Origin: Branchiostoma floridae
Lineage: Eukaryota; Chordata; Leptocardii; Amphioxiformes; Branchiostomatidae
Assembly: GCF_000003815.2 (NCBI RefSeq)
Contig: NC_049980.1
Location: forward strand, 16,630,021 to 16,694,020
Direction of reading: 5' to 3'
DNA length: 64,000 bases
In this document: positions 40,531 to 52,300 of the stretch, one piece after another
Position numbering within the stretch: position 1 is the first letter of the stretch
Layout: each line of letters begins with the position of its first letter
The notes under the pieces: generated by a model
Seen by the model: only the letters and a program-made list of their open reading frames with translations
Database searches by the model: none
Told to the model about the DNA's origin: nothing
Position numbers and translations under genes: made by a program

Positions 40531-40790
40531 ATGGCGTAAGGTCGTGGTTAGGTTAGGGTGTTTTCCCAATAATCCAGAGACCCTGCGTTCGAATGTCCTG
40601 ACATGACCCGATATAATGACATTGGGAGAAGCACTTTACATGACTTCATTCAGATTATTGGAAATACGTACCTAGCTTCTGTAAGGGACGTTCCTCGGAT
40701 AGTAGGCTGAATGAAAAAGAGGAGAACCACACCTCGAGCACGTTAAAGAACACACAACCTATATAGAAACGAGTCGGGACCTTCCCGGTT
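40531..40790 (+). mobile_element. tRNA-derived SINE, full-length but diverged
   Basis: The head carries an A-box-like GTGGTTAGGTTAGGGTG at about 40544-40560 and a B-box-like TGCGTTCGAATGT at about 40585-40597. The body has GGGAGAAGCACTTTACATGA (about 40623-40642) and the tail has GCACGTTAAAGAACACAC. These match the head, core and tail order of a SINE I associate with amphioxus and related deuterostomes (core GCACTTTACACGAC). It was copied by RNA polymerase III transcription and is now non-coding. Confidence 0.65.
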
Positions 40791-41361
40791 TGAGGAGATA
40801 AGAAAATATAGGTACATGTGTGATTATGATCAGCAACAAGATCATGGGCGTTAAAAGAAATATAAGAGATTTTTAAAGATCAGTCTACTTTCACCATTCC
40901 AGAGCAGTGTGCCACAAACATTGATATTGCTTGAACGTCTGATCAAAGTTAAACTATAACTCCCAACAATAAGAAATAGACTTACCCAAATATTCGACTG
41001 GCCAGATCCAGTCTTATAAGTCCGTTTTTGTACATGTGTTGGAAGTCAAGCTCCAGTATGACTATAATATACGATGGCCTTTACTAAATTGAATGCAGAT
41101 GAAGCTACATGTATACGAATTGTCGAGTTGATATTACTTGAACTTGTTCACCTTCAAAAGAGTCCAATGTTTAAATGAAGGTGAAATCATGTTTTTCGTG
41201 GTCGATATGTTCTATCGACTTGAACACCTGATGACAAAGACAGGGATTGTAAACTCCATAAATGTTGTGTCGATATCTTGAGGCGATGTGATTCCTACAC
41301 AATCGTTGCGTCGCCATAACGTTTTGACTACATCAGGGCCACGTTCGTCTCATTTCCCTTT

Positions 41362-41474
41362 AGTGGCCGTGGCCTCTAACAAGCTGTCAGCCAATCAGAG
41401 AATCAGCTTTACGTAAAGAAATCATTTAGGCGATTCTCTTGTTGGCTGACAGCTGGTTAGAGGATATGGCCACA
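41362..41474. repeat. Long imperfect hairpin, about 41-bp arms
   Basis: The left arm (41364-41404, TGGCCGTGGCCTCTAACAAG onward to CAGAGAATC) pairs with the right arm (41432-41472, GATTCTCTTGTTGGCTGACA onward to ATGGCCA). Only about five or six positions mismatch. The 27-base loop contains the palindrome TTTACGTAAA. Size and pairing suit either a small MITE or a hairpin RNA precursor. No flanking target duplication is evident. Confidence 0.7.
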
Positions 41475-42420
41475 AAAGTGTTTTGCAGAGCCTCCTCGAG
41501 GTATGTTGTGTAGACCGTCGGTCAGGATTTGCTCAGGAGAAGTATGTATAGGCTTCCATCTAAGTGTTTTCCTCGGGCGCACTCTGCTTCACGGCGTTTT
41601 ATGGAGACGTGAATCCAAACAACCCCCCGTCCAGTAAGGCCTACGTCACGTTTCCAATGCCGGGCAGCTTTCGGGAACGAAAAGTATGCTACAAAAGTAC
41701 ACAAGACGTAGAAAAAATAGTCATGGGCATTATTTGTGTATATCTTTACGTATACAATTCTATTTTTCGTTTCACAAACAGAGGTTTGGAAATGTGACGT
41801 TAGCCTTACGGTAACTTGCCGATACATTTATGTATCAGGTAATGTTGAACACACGAGGCTCAAGATATGACAGAATCAATGCCATCTTAAAACCGTCATT
41901 GCTGAGCATGGAATCGATTGACGCAACCCCGCAGTACTTTGAACTATGCTTATTTTCGGATTCTTTATCGCCGAATGAATGCCTTCACAGTTTCAACTCG
42001 AATCTAGATCAAAGTGCTCTCCAATAGCAGGGCTTGTGGTCATTTGGGGACACGTTAGGTCTATGATTAATTCAAGTGGGATGGCTCTGGGCTCGGCCAG
42101 GCCGGTCGATGGCTCATCTTTGGGAAATGAAAATACCGCCATATTGGTTAATCGATAGTTGCAAAATGAACACAGGGTGACAGTAAACGATTTGGACACC
42201 AATCAAAAATGTAATTGTAATTTCAGGAGTTCTTTCTTTCATTTATGGATACGTATAGTCGATTTCATTTGAATTACGGCTGACATTTGGTCTCGTCAAG
42301 CTATTGACAGCCATAACAAATTTGCCACTGTAAATAAAAACCAACATTGTCTAATTGCACAAAAAGTGCAAGAAAATACGTTGGCCTAAAGACCAAAATC
42401 ATGCCATCATAAACTGATAA

Positions 42421-42711
42421 TAACAAACTTTGGCCAAAAGAAGGAATCCCTAGAGGCTAACAGAGACGTACATCCTTTATCATGGAGTAAAAGTGGTCAG
42501 GAAGGTTCAACAATGACACAACTTTTTTCCTTTTTTCTAATACACAGAATATGGTATGCTAAACAATAATTTTAACTCTTTTGCATCTTTCTTCTTTGAC
42601 ATTAGAATCGACGGTGACATTCTATGATAATGATATTAATTTTTCGATATAATTCTTTAGAAAAATTGATGAGCATGTGGATGTCATCCACATTATGAAA
42701 TCAACATGGCA
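42421..42711. mobile_element. Partial copy of the 16337-17217 element
   Basis: The segments AAACTTTGGCCAAAA, GTGGTCAGGAAGGTTCAACA, and the right end GTGGATGTCATCCACATTAT followed by AATCAACATGGC correspond in the same order to parts of the 881-bp element. The left terminal repeat is not recognisable and the middle is shortened. It is a decayed or internally deleted relative. Confidence 0.6.
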
Positions 42712-42989
42712 TTATTTGTCAATACAAGAATATTGAAACACCCCATGTGACATCATGCAATGTTGGCGGCGTGCAAAACAAAAGTACGAGGAGAAAAATA
42801 CTATGCAACATAAAAACTATCTAAAGTTACGATGAAAGTCATATCTGACAACGAAATTGTCGAGGGCAAAAGCAAGACAAAAAAAAACGTATAAGCAAGG
42901 CCCTTGTCTGACCCTCCACATCCTGGACTCGGGAAGAAAGCGTCCTCTACCGATTTTCACTCGATGTGCTGACCGAAAGCTGAGTGTGA

Positions 42990-43982
42990 TTTACTACTTT
43001 GTTATATGGATCTGAAATTTGGAGCTAATTCAAAAGTCCTAAATTTTGTCCTACTGAAAGGGTGCACTTGAAATTTTGTAAACACTCACTTAATGTTCCG
43101 AAAACTGCATCTAACCTTGCTGTACTCGCTGAATTAGGGAGGTACCCTATCCAACTGGAAGCCTCTCTAAACGCCATCAAATATTTCATTAAAATTTAAC
43201 AAAATGTGTCAGCTGAGAGTCTGCAGGCAGACGCTCTCTTATATCAGCTTAATCTAGATTCATCAGGTACTAAATGTTGGGCATCTGGTGTTCGCAAAAC
43301 TTTGGAGGAGTGTGGTTACCCTTTTGTTTGGTAAGCCCGTAAGTCAACAGATCCAAACATATCCCATCTAATTTCTGCAATCCACCAACGACTGAAGGAT
43401 ATTTATTTCCAGAATTTTCTAACCAACATTCATAATGATAATAAAGGTTTACGTGCGAAAAACAAACTCCGAACATACAGACTACTGAAATCCATATACA
43501 ATGAAGAGCAGTATTTGAAAATTACAAACATTCGGCACAAAACTACCATTGCTAAACTAAGAATCAGTTGCCACCGACTGCGAATTGAATCAGGAAGGCA
43601 CAACCGCACTCCTCTAGAACAAAGAGTCTGCCAATTTTGTACCTCAAACATGGTAGAAGATGAAGTGCACTTCATTGTTGATTGCGATGTGTATGCCAAT
43701 GATAGAAATACTCTATTTAGCTATGTAGAAAGTAGATTCCCTCATTTTAGACACATGAGTAGCACTGACAAGTTAATATTTCTTATGCGTTTTGACAAAC
43801 CGACAATAGCGAAACCCATACAGTCCTACATTTTCACCATTACCAAGAAGCGAGAAGAAGCCGAACTTTCGTATGTTAGACTAGATTTGTGATACTTTTA
43901 TATGTATATATCCTGACTTGTTCTGACCTGTACTTAGCTCGGTTGGGCAAAATTGTACAATTAAAGTCTTCATTCATTCACT
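42990..43982 (+). pseudogene. Decayed non-LTR retrotransposon (LINE), 3' part
   Basis: Conceptual translation with frameshifts and stops gives the region just after a reverse transcriptase: LYGSEIW near 43003-43023, then LAELGRYPIQLEASLNAIKY near 43124-43185. A CCHC-like motif (C-x2-C-x9-H-x4-C) follows around 43628-43685, and the C-terminal frame ends at 43892. The order fits CR1/L2-like LINE ORF2. The untranslated tail ends with AATTAAAGTC and a short ATTC repeat (43968-43980), typical of LINE 3' ends. At least two in-frame stops (after IKYFIKI and after GYPFVW) show it is dead. The reverse transcriptase core is absent (5' truncation). Confidence 0.75.
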
Positions 43983-44236
43983 AATGCGCAAGCCTTGGAA
44001 CGATTGGTGTTGTGCTGCTCACGGAAATCATGTCTACTGGAATTTAACTTCTAACGCTCTATGTTTCCCAGTTATTAATATCTTCTTCAAATGTCAGTAT
44101 CTTTTCATCTATCATTACAAGGTCAACTATCCAAGAGAAATTCTGGCTGTATATCTTATATGTTGCACACAAGAAAAGAAAGGGTCCATGTGCACTCAAA
44201 ATCAAACAGACAACACCCTTAGTATTTTTTTCAAAG

Positions 44237-44242
44237 TTTATT
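44237..44242 (-). promoter_or_regulatory. Poly(A) signal, clusterin-like gene A
   Basis: AATAAA on the minus strand (TTTATT on the plus strand), 45 bases beyond the gene A stop codon. It is the only canonical signal close to the end of the frame. Confidence 0.7.
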
Positions 44243-44287
44243 GGGTGAGGAATGATGCTGAGTATCATCTCCAAATGATGATCCTGA

Positions 44288-47200
44288 TTAGATCTTTTTT
44301 GTGGTGGGGGCGGGGTGGAGAGCCTTGTAATGATCCAAAGCCTTCTGCGCGATCTCGCGCCCTGCCTGGGTCATGTCGAACATGGTGAGCGGGCTGTCCA
44401 GCGAGAAGGCGTAGGTCTCCCCGAACAGAGTGGCCGTCACCGTGGCGCTGGTGTAACCTCCGACCGTCGCGTCGAAGGAGCTTCCGTCCACCAGAACCTG
44501 GAAAGGACAAGCGCTCAACATGTTGATTTGTAGATTCGGGATAGTGTAACAACAACAAAAAAGTTACATGTACAAAATTGTATATTATGTTTTCTTTGTG
44601 GCAGGGGATACGTCAAATTCCATCTGTATTGTCGTTGTTTTTATGAGCAGGGCTAGCCACAGTAATAGCCACAGGGTAGTTGGACAACCCTTGCCATGAA
44701 CAGCCAAACCAGTAAATAGAATAAAAAAAGCTACACGACACAACACATCAGTTTCAGCTGCGCGACACCCTAGATCTACCTTCGCAATACCCCAGATCTA
44801 TCATCGCCACACCCCAGATATAGCTGCGTGACACCCTTGCTTGGCAAGCGCTAGCACATCCCTGCTTCAGGTCAATGAAATCCCAACGACAACCACCACC
44901 AGCTTTGGTACATGAATAATATACCTTCCATGTGATCTTACCTGGTTAATGGCATAGTTCTGGTTATCCGTGGGCATGGTGGTTACCCAGTAGTTCTGTT
45001 GCATTGAGCCTTGGTAGTCAGCCATGGCCGCCTGGAACGCGCTACAGTCTGGTGAAAGAAAACACATAACTGTCACATAAAAAGAAAATTGCCGAAGAAC
45101 CAAACTCGTTACGAATACTACGACTGACACGACACGAAAAATAAAAAAATTATGTACACTTTGCGCCAAAAGCACGGGCCATTGACACTGTTTAACTACT
45201 TTGCCAGCACTGCAAAGCGGCAACGATGATGATGATGATGATGTCACTAGTACGGACTACTTACACTGTTCCTCCAGGTACTTGGTGTCACAAACGTTTC
45301 CACAGGACGAGGCGTACAGCAGACAGGCGTTGCCACCCTCATTCTGGAGCTGAGAACAAGTTGGTTCACTGCGCACCTGGCGTTTGACGTGGTGCTGCAG
45401 AATGGCATTCCTCAGTCGACGGTCTGCATGGACACCATAATACAAAAATGTAAACACTTCCTTTCCGTACTTAACCCAATTTTCTTATCCCACAGTCCAA
45501 GACTCAATCAAGCCAATCCAGGCCGGCAGCACAACTCGGACACTTCACGAGTGGCGAATATCCGTGGCTGTACTAAAACATCTGTTTCTGCAACAATGTA
45601 TTGAAAAAAAGGGCATGAGCCGCCCTCGTGACGAATTCTTCTTCTAATGGGTCAGTTAGTGAAAAAATTCTAAATCTTGCTGTTCCAATGAGGCGCTAAT
45701 CAGAAAATCAAGACATATCAGACGTACTGAAAAGGCCGCCAAAAAGGTCTCCGATGCCTTGTATAGCGCCTCCGATGGTTCCGAAGACGCCGTCGACGAG
45801 AGCACCACCAACGTCCCCGATGCCACCGAGGATGCTGCCGCCAACACCGAGAACAGCCTCGCCCAACGAACCAGCAACGTCCTTTAGTACAACACAAAGT
45901 TGTTGATTGGTTATAACGTTAACCAGCAATGCAGGTGAGGGATATTGTTATATCCTCAATCTAGACGGTAACAGATTCCTCATTACTTAATCATCAGGCA
46001 TATTGATTGTCATCGAAGCAGCCTGTATCACACCTCGATGTAGACAACAAAGAAGTATGTTGGCCTTACGATAGGACACAACCGAACACAACTATTAGTA
46101 TTTTAATGCCAAGGCAAAAGCTAAGTAGTGTGAAACAGAAAAAAAACATCGGCGTACCGTAACTCCGTCCCAGATGCCTGTGCCTGCTTCGATAGCGTCT
46201 CCGCCAATTTGTCCGAACACGTTGCCGACCGTTTGAAATGTGTCCAAGACGTCGGTTCCCGCCTCTACAAAGAGGCTGCCCAGCTCATCGAGGTGGAAGA
46301 CATCGGCCACGAAGCCAGGTACGCCAGCGGCCACATTGAAGGCCGAAAAGAGTTGGTCGATCTGGCTGCTGAAGAAACCTTCCACCTGGAACAACGTGAA
46401 CACGGCTGTGGTGAGTGTGATGTCATGTTTAGAGAAGTCCTGTACACTTGAATGACAGTGCGTTTGACCGGCACCGGCCTCTATTTCTGCAAGCAACGTG
46501 TTTCGCTAGTAGTACCAATAGCTATATCCAAAAGTGTCTTTTACTGATTTGGTGGGTTTGAGTATATATATACAATGCAAAAATGTTGGAAGCATGGGAT
46601 GATACAACTCTACAATCAACACAAAATAGCTAAAACATTAAACCGTGGTCGATGAATGCAAGTCTACAACACTCTGACAGTGTACCACCCCTCCTTATCT
46701 AGCTGCGTGCCACACCCACCTGTTGGAGGAGGAAAGCCCACAGACCCGGGCTGCAACTCTCGGCCTTTTCCTGACATTTGGTCTCCACACAAGTCTTACA
46801 GGGGCCCTGAAGGTAGGTCTCGATTGTACTGGTGCATACGGCCTGTGTCTCGTTCACCTAGACGTTAACAAAGCGATCGTGAGAAATCAACTCAAAACGA
46901 GAAATTGAAGATCTTATACCTAAAGTTATGACATAATTAGAGTTTTTTTTTAATTCCTTGACAAAAGATGCCACACTCATGTCCATTTAATGCAGAAATG
47001 CAATTCTCTCAGCTGAACCGTTCCAACTATAATGTTATACATAAAGCGAAGAACAGATTAGCCTAGGGAGACGAGGCCTCGAGCTCAATGAAGCGGTCTT
47101 GCAACTTTATACACCGCCTTTCTTTATGTCACATATGTCTCTTACCAGTTTTGCGGCATCAACAAGCGTATTTCCCGCGGTCATGATTTCATCTTGAAGG

Positions 47201-47614
47201 AGACCAAGGCCAGCATCTCGGAGAACTGTAGGAAGACATTATTCTGTCACACAAGACATATTAGAGTATATAATATTCGGCAAGCTGAGAGAAACATTTT
47301 AGAGACGTTTTGGATTCCCTTGTAGGCTTCTATCTCTGATAATTCTCATTTGAAATGCAGAAGTAGTTTGGAAAACTTGACCAGGCACAGTTCATGTAGG
47401 CAGTGTGTGGTGTATTCAACCATTAGAGAGCTGAGCTCCTTTAAATCATCTTTAGATTCCTTATCCAATATATGCTCAGATTGTGCGGAAGTTTGTGTGG
47501 GTACTTACGCTTAATGTTGGAGTCCGGCAGCGATATGAGCCCGGCCTGTCTGCGGACGGAGTGCACCCCGAACACCGAGCACACCAGCAGGGTCAGAGCC
47601 AGTAACTTGAACAT
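44288..47614 (-). CDS. Clusterin-like secreted protein A, 393 aa, 8 coding exons
   Basis: Exons (minus): 47614-47509, 47225-47146, 46857-46720, 46385-46158, 45881-45728, 45423-45265, 45048-44942, 44497-44288. All introns are GT-AG and all phases join. Residues 1-20 are a signal peptide (MFKLLALTLLVCSVFGVHSV), followed by a dibasic RR-Gln site. Cysteines 70, 82, 85, 90 and 97 (C-x11-C-x2-C-x4-C-x6-C) form cluster 1. Exon 5 encodes a Gly/Asp-rich segment (IGDLFGGL). KRQVR at 249-253 precedes cluster 2, cysteines 258, 269, 276, 280 and 290. Residues 308-393 contain YWVTT, TLFGETYAF and EIAQKALDHYKALH. Human clusterin, as I recall it, has C-x10-C-x2-C-x4-C-x7-C, an R-x-x-R-Ser cut, a second five-Cys cluster and a VVVKLF...VAEKALQEYRKKH end. 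The likely role is a secreted chaperone or lipid-binding protein, by inference. N64 is a glycosylation sequon. Confidence 0.78.
44758..44836 (+). repeat. 22-bp tandem repeat, 3.6 copies
   Basis: Units of 22 bp begin CTGCGCGACACCCTAGATCT, CTTCGCAATACCCCAGATCT, CATCGCCACACCCCAGATAT and CTGCGTGACACCC. The array lies in the last intron of gene A and contains no splice signal. Confidence 0.8.
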
Positions 47615-47655
47615 CGTGCTTGCCAGTGGATGTGGCCGAACATTAGAGCACGACC

Positions 47656-47662
47656 TATTTAT
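47656..47662 (-). promoter_or_regulatory. TATA box of gene A
   Basis: ATAAATA on the minus strand, in the context GGCATAAATAGGTCG, 42 bases upstream of the ATG. This predicts a very short 5' leader. Confidence 0.6.
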
Positions 47663-47699
47663 GCCTTGCGTGGTGTCAAAGGTGAGCCTTTTGGTATTT

Positions 47700-48115
47700 G
47701 CACTGTGGGAGGAACAAACGTGCGTAAACCTTGGAGGTATGACTGATTAGTTAGTTATCGATAACTTTATTTAACCCTAGTTCTCGGGCGGTAGGGAACA
47801 TTGTCACCTGTTACCACACCCTCCACGCAATTCGCACTCATTCATACAAACACATTCCCTATTTTGGTTTTTGCAAAATACAGCATCGTATCGCATTTTT
47901 TTACAAAGAAATCGCCGATTCACCCGTCCTCTTTGAAATATTTACCATCATCGTCTTTTGAATGGTAAATTTTATAGTCAACATGCCCGGGGCACTCTGT
48001 TTATGCATTGGCATAAAGAGAAAGCCTCGCTCGACTTGTAGCAGAATTTTCAAGCAGCCACATACAATATATACGACAACCCGTCCGGTAGCAAGCCAGC
48101 TGAATTTTTTAGGTT
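47700..48115. other. Intergenic between gene A and repeat, nothing recognised
   Basis: Upstream flank of gene A. No exon, repeat or clear regulatory motif beyond the TATA box is visible. Confidence 0.4.
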
Positions 48116-48119
48116 AATT

Positions 48120-49171
48120 ACCTTCGACAAGAAGGTTATATTTGGGGTAGTGTCTGTATGTCTGTGTGTGTGTGTGTTTGTAGAAGATCAGCATAACTGG
48201 AGAACGCCTTAATGGATTGTCTTGATATGTGGTATGTGGGTAGATCTTGATGAAACCTCCAAACGATTAGATTTTAAGCTCCCTAGCGGCATGCTATGGT
48301 ACTGCAGCGGAACTTTCGGGTTTGATATCTCGCGTTCTGGACATGCTGCGGTGATGTTTTTGAGTGGTACCGTCTGGAGGCGAAAAGTAAGTGGTGAATC
48401 TTTGGGCCCCCTAGCGGGGAACTGCAGGAGCCGGTTTAGTTTCAGGCTTTGATGGAGAATAACTCAAGAAGGGATTAACGGATCAATGTGCTTTTTGGCA
48501 TGCAGATAGCTTAAGTGATGCTTATACAAATCAGAATCTACTTTGCATGATTATTGAATTTTATAAACCTATTCTGCTCCATTATAGGACTATTGCAACA
48601 TGTGGTATTTGTAGTTGAGCAAGAGAAAATGTTGATAGATAAATATCATGCAACAAAATACCTAGTTTGTATATTTAATGAGAAAATGCTATAATCACAC
48701 TGTGGTAAATGACTGGAATTCTTCCCTGGAAGATGTGTACAGAAGGACATCATTGAACATTAACTATGTAAATGAGGACCTCATTTGCATGAAATATCAG
48801 AAAATGCGATTAAAGCCTTCTTTCTGAACATAGATTGTGTACATCTGTTATTTGGGTGTACTTCATCCATGCATNNNNNNNNNNNNNNNNNNNNNNNNNN
48901 NNNNNNNNNNNNNNNNNNNNNNNNNNNNNNNNNNNNNNNNNNNNNNNNNNNNNNNNNNNNNNNNNNNNNNNNNNAGGTGTAATCATCACCTGTTGTACAA
49001 GTATAAAAAATCATTATGTTACTGAAACAACTATGTAGTTCATTTGACACATAGTCTTTAGGTAGCTGTAGGATTCTTGAGCAATGTATACCTTTGGTCA
49101 TGGTTTATTTTAAAGAAAGGATCTGTTTTCATTCAAGTTACATGCATTGCATACACTTTCATGGAGGTTTT
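48120..49171. mobile_element. About 1.05-kb interspersed repeat, contains gap
   Basis: The element starts near ACCTTCGACAAGAAGGTTAT, runs through a GTCTGTGTGTGTGTGTG tract (about 48160-48178) and GCATAACTGGAGAACGCC, and then CCTAGCGGCATGCTATGGTA. It ends near ACTTTCATGGAGGT. The order and the ends correspond to the element at 36271-37354 in the opposite orientation. TATGTAAATGAGGACCTCAT (about 48766-48785) is another hallmark I recall from this repeat. A 100-N gap interrupts it. The right edge abuts the 3' end of gene B. Confidence 0.5.
48875..48974. other. Assembly gap, 100 N
   Basis: Standard-size gap inside the repeat. The repeat itself probably caused the break. Confidence 0.99.
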
Positions 49172-49174
49172 ATT
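49169..49174 (-). promoter_or_regulatory. Candidate poly(A) signal of gene B
   Basis: AATAAA on the minus strand, 193 bases past the gene B stop codon, at the edge of the 48120-49171 repeat. If used, the transposon edge supplies the 3' end of the transcript. Confidence 0.45.
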
Positions 49175-49366
49175 TCGCGGGTGAATCATTAGTACAGTAA
49201 AAGCACACATCAGATATTGACGATGTTAAAATTAATTTGTTGTCACTGCGAGCACTCATGGAAGGTTGCAAATATGTGAGGTAGACGTGAGTAGCAAATT
49301 CATTTAGCTGGTGTGTCACGCCGAACGGCGGTTATACCGGCAATATAGATACAGATTTAAGCCAAT

Positions 49367-52300
49367 TTATATAATCTCACCAAACAGTCGCACTTTCACC
49401 GCCGCATTGGTATAAGAGCCAGCACTGTTCACGTTGTTGGTGTCCACCGCGATCTGGAAGGTAAACATGCCGGTATAGTTAAAGACCAACAATCAAATTT
49501 CAATTTATATCAGAACAATCCCTCGTTTATGGCAGTTCAGATGGTTTTCTTCTGTACAGGTCCAACAAGAATTGACAAAGAAGCAAAACATTACAGGTGA
49601 ACATCAGATATGCTCAACAGTATGTTCGGTATCTCCATAATAATTGCATCGTTGCCTCTTTATTAACGTTTTGTGAATAATGATCTGGCAAAATGATGTA
49701 GAAAGGTTCGTTATATACTTGTTGGATGATGAAGTCCTGGTTTTGAGGGACATTTGTTATCCAGCCATTCTGCTGTTGTGAGGTTTGGAGAGCGCTCACA
49801 GCAGAGTTGTAGGTCGGACAATCTGGGAGAAGATACACATGTATGGGTTACTACATTTTCTGGTCATTGTGTATCATACGATTCTGACAGAAAAAAATAT
49901 CACTTTACACAGTCATAGATAGTACTATCAAAACAAAGTGGACAAAACCTTGGTGGGTTGGAAAACACACAGCATGACATGTTTTCAGACAATGTCAGAA
50001 CGCCATATATTACAAACAAAAACAGCTGAATTTCAAGAATGCTCACATGCGCTTTGCAAATACGACACATCGCATGATGTGCGGCAAGCAGACGAGTCGG
50101 CATATTTCAGGCACGCCTGTTCACGCTGACTCTCCAGTTCGCTGCAGGTCGGATCCGAACGGCGAGCACGTGGTCGGACAGCTCTCTTCCTCCGTCCCCA
50201 TCCTCCTAAGTAAGTAAGGAAAATAAAGGTGACCATTGAGTAAAAAAAAAAAAAAAAGAACCCAACATTTTTGCAACCGTGACATCGTCGACTTCTCGGG
50301 GCAAGCTGCCGTGGACATGATAGTTTTGCCTATGTAAAATACCTACATTTGACATTTTACAGGCAGTTGTCATCATCCAATTTTCTTGTAAAGATATCAG
50401 CTAATTTTAGCATAGGTACAAGCAAATGTCTATGTTTTTACTTTTGAGTCCGAGCAGTGTTAGTCCTACCCGCATAAACACTGACGATGGCGTAAGAATA
50501 GTAAAAGGTACCCACATATTCAGATGAAAAAATGTTTATCCGTTTAAAGCGGGTATCTCACATGATTGCGGCGTCACTGTGTTCTATTATATACTTCTAA
50601 ATTGGATTTTTTGTTGCACTTGACTTCATAATGCCTTAATGGAAACAATATGCAAAAAGTTTTTTATCGATGAAATTCGTCGAGCGCTCTGTAGACGCTC
50701 AGCAGCTTCAGTGAAATACCCGCTTTTAAAGTGGTGTTAACCTTACCGCCAAAAACACCACCGATAGCGTCCCCGATACTGTCGATAGCACCTCCGATGG
50801 CGTCGCCGACATCGCTTATCAGGTTCCCTGCGGCGTCCACGACGTCACCAGCGGCGTTCAGAAGATCCTCGCCAGCGTCAACTATCACGTTAGCTGCACT
50901 CTGTCAAGGACGTACAAATTCAAAATCTCTTCATTTGAATCACGTGCGTTTAGTTGCGTACCCATAATATTGTAGTGATGAAAGAATTCAAGGGGAAAGC
51001 TTTTGCATGTTTGGCTTCATATCTACGTTATGAAATGTTGTCAGACACAAAAAAGGGAAGGGTAAGAAAGAGACACATGAAATCTTAGTATAGTATCTGG
51101 GAAATGTATTTCCATGTGACGAAGCCCATGAAACAAGTTGGTTTTCAGCAAAAATCATTAATATATCTGCATCTACGTGGTTATCTATCACTGGCTGATA
51201 TTCATTATCCCCCACCTGCACGCCTGACCAGACAGTTCCTGCCGCTTGATTGATGGCAGTGGACACCGAAGACAAGGCGCCGTCAGCAAAATCTTCCACA
51301 GCCGAGGCGACGTCTTCAACATGGAGGACGTCGTTCCAAACAAAACTGGCAGCATCATTGAACGCAGACTCCAGCTGATTACGGAAGGAAATACCATATA
51401 TATGATATATACCACTTACAATGGGGATTAGGGATGTTGCTGTAACATGTTTGCATCATTCTAGGATTACTTTTAAACGAGATGACATGTGCAAAGATGT
51501 CACAAGTCATGAAATTCACATATTTTACCACTAAGGAATTATGATACATGTACTTAATATGCAAACATATATGTGGAAAAACGCCTGCATGGACAGACAG
51601 ACAGACAAACAAACAAACAAAATATACATTCCTTTTTGATAAAGCTTTTGATTAACATTAACACTAACCATCTGACCGATAGCCTCCCACAGATCCGGTC
51701 GACAGGAGTCAGCCTTGTTCTTGCACTGTTGTCTCACACAGGAGGCACAGTTCGTCTGGAGTTTGGACGTAACTGTCTGCTCACAGCCTGGAAGAGCGGC
51801 CCTGGCAGCGTCGGATTTAGCCTTCAGGTCATTGTAGGCTGCTGTCATTTCATCCCGCAAGTAGGCAGCACCACTTGGCTGGAAAGCTGAGTAAAAGGCA
51901 GTTATGTTCATTTTGTTTGCATGTTTAGGATTGATACCCGATTTTATAGATTTCATACTTTTGTTTATTGGCGCATATAAAAGTTAGGATGAAAATAGAA
52001 TAAGTTGGTCAGTGATAGATATAAAAGAAAAAAATAAATATAGTCTTGGGATAATGTAAAATAGTATTCATAACTCCGTAGAGATCACCCTCTTGACTTG
52101 TGTGCATGCAATGATAGTGATTCTAACAAGGATGCAAAAGTGAAGTCAGTAACAGATCAAAACGTGTTTGGCTGGTAGAATTTGCCACGATGGTTGTTGC
52201 CTATTACTGATATCGTATGGATTAGATAACTTTCTTCTGTACTTGTTATCACCATATGCATGTATATAGATCAGTAAATTTAAGTGATACAGATTGCAAT

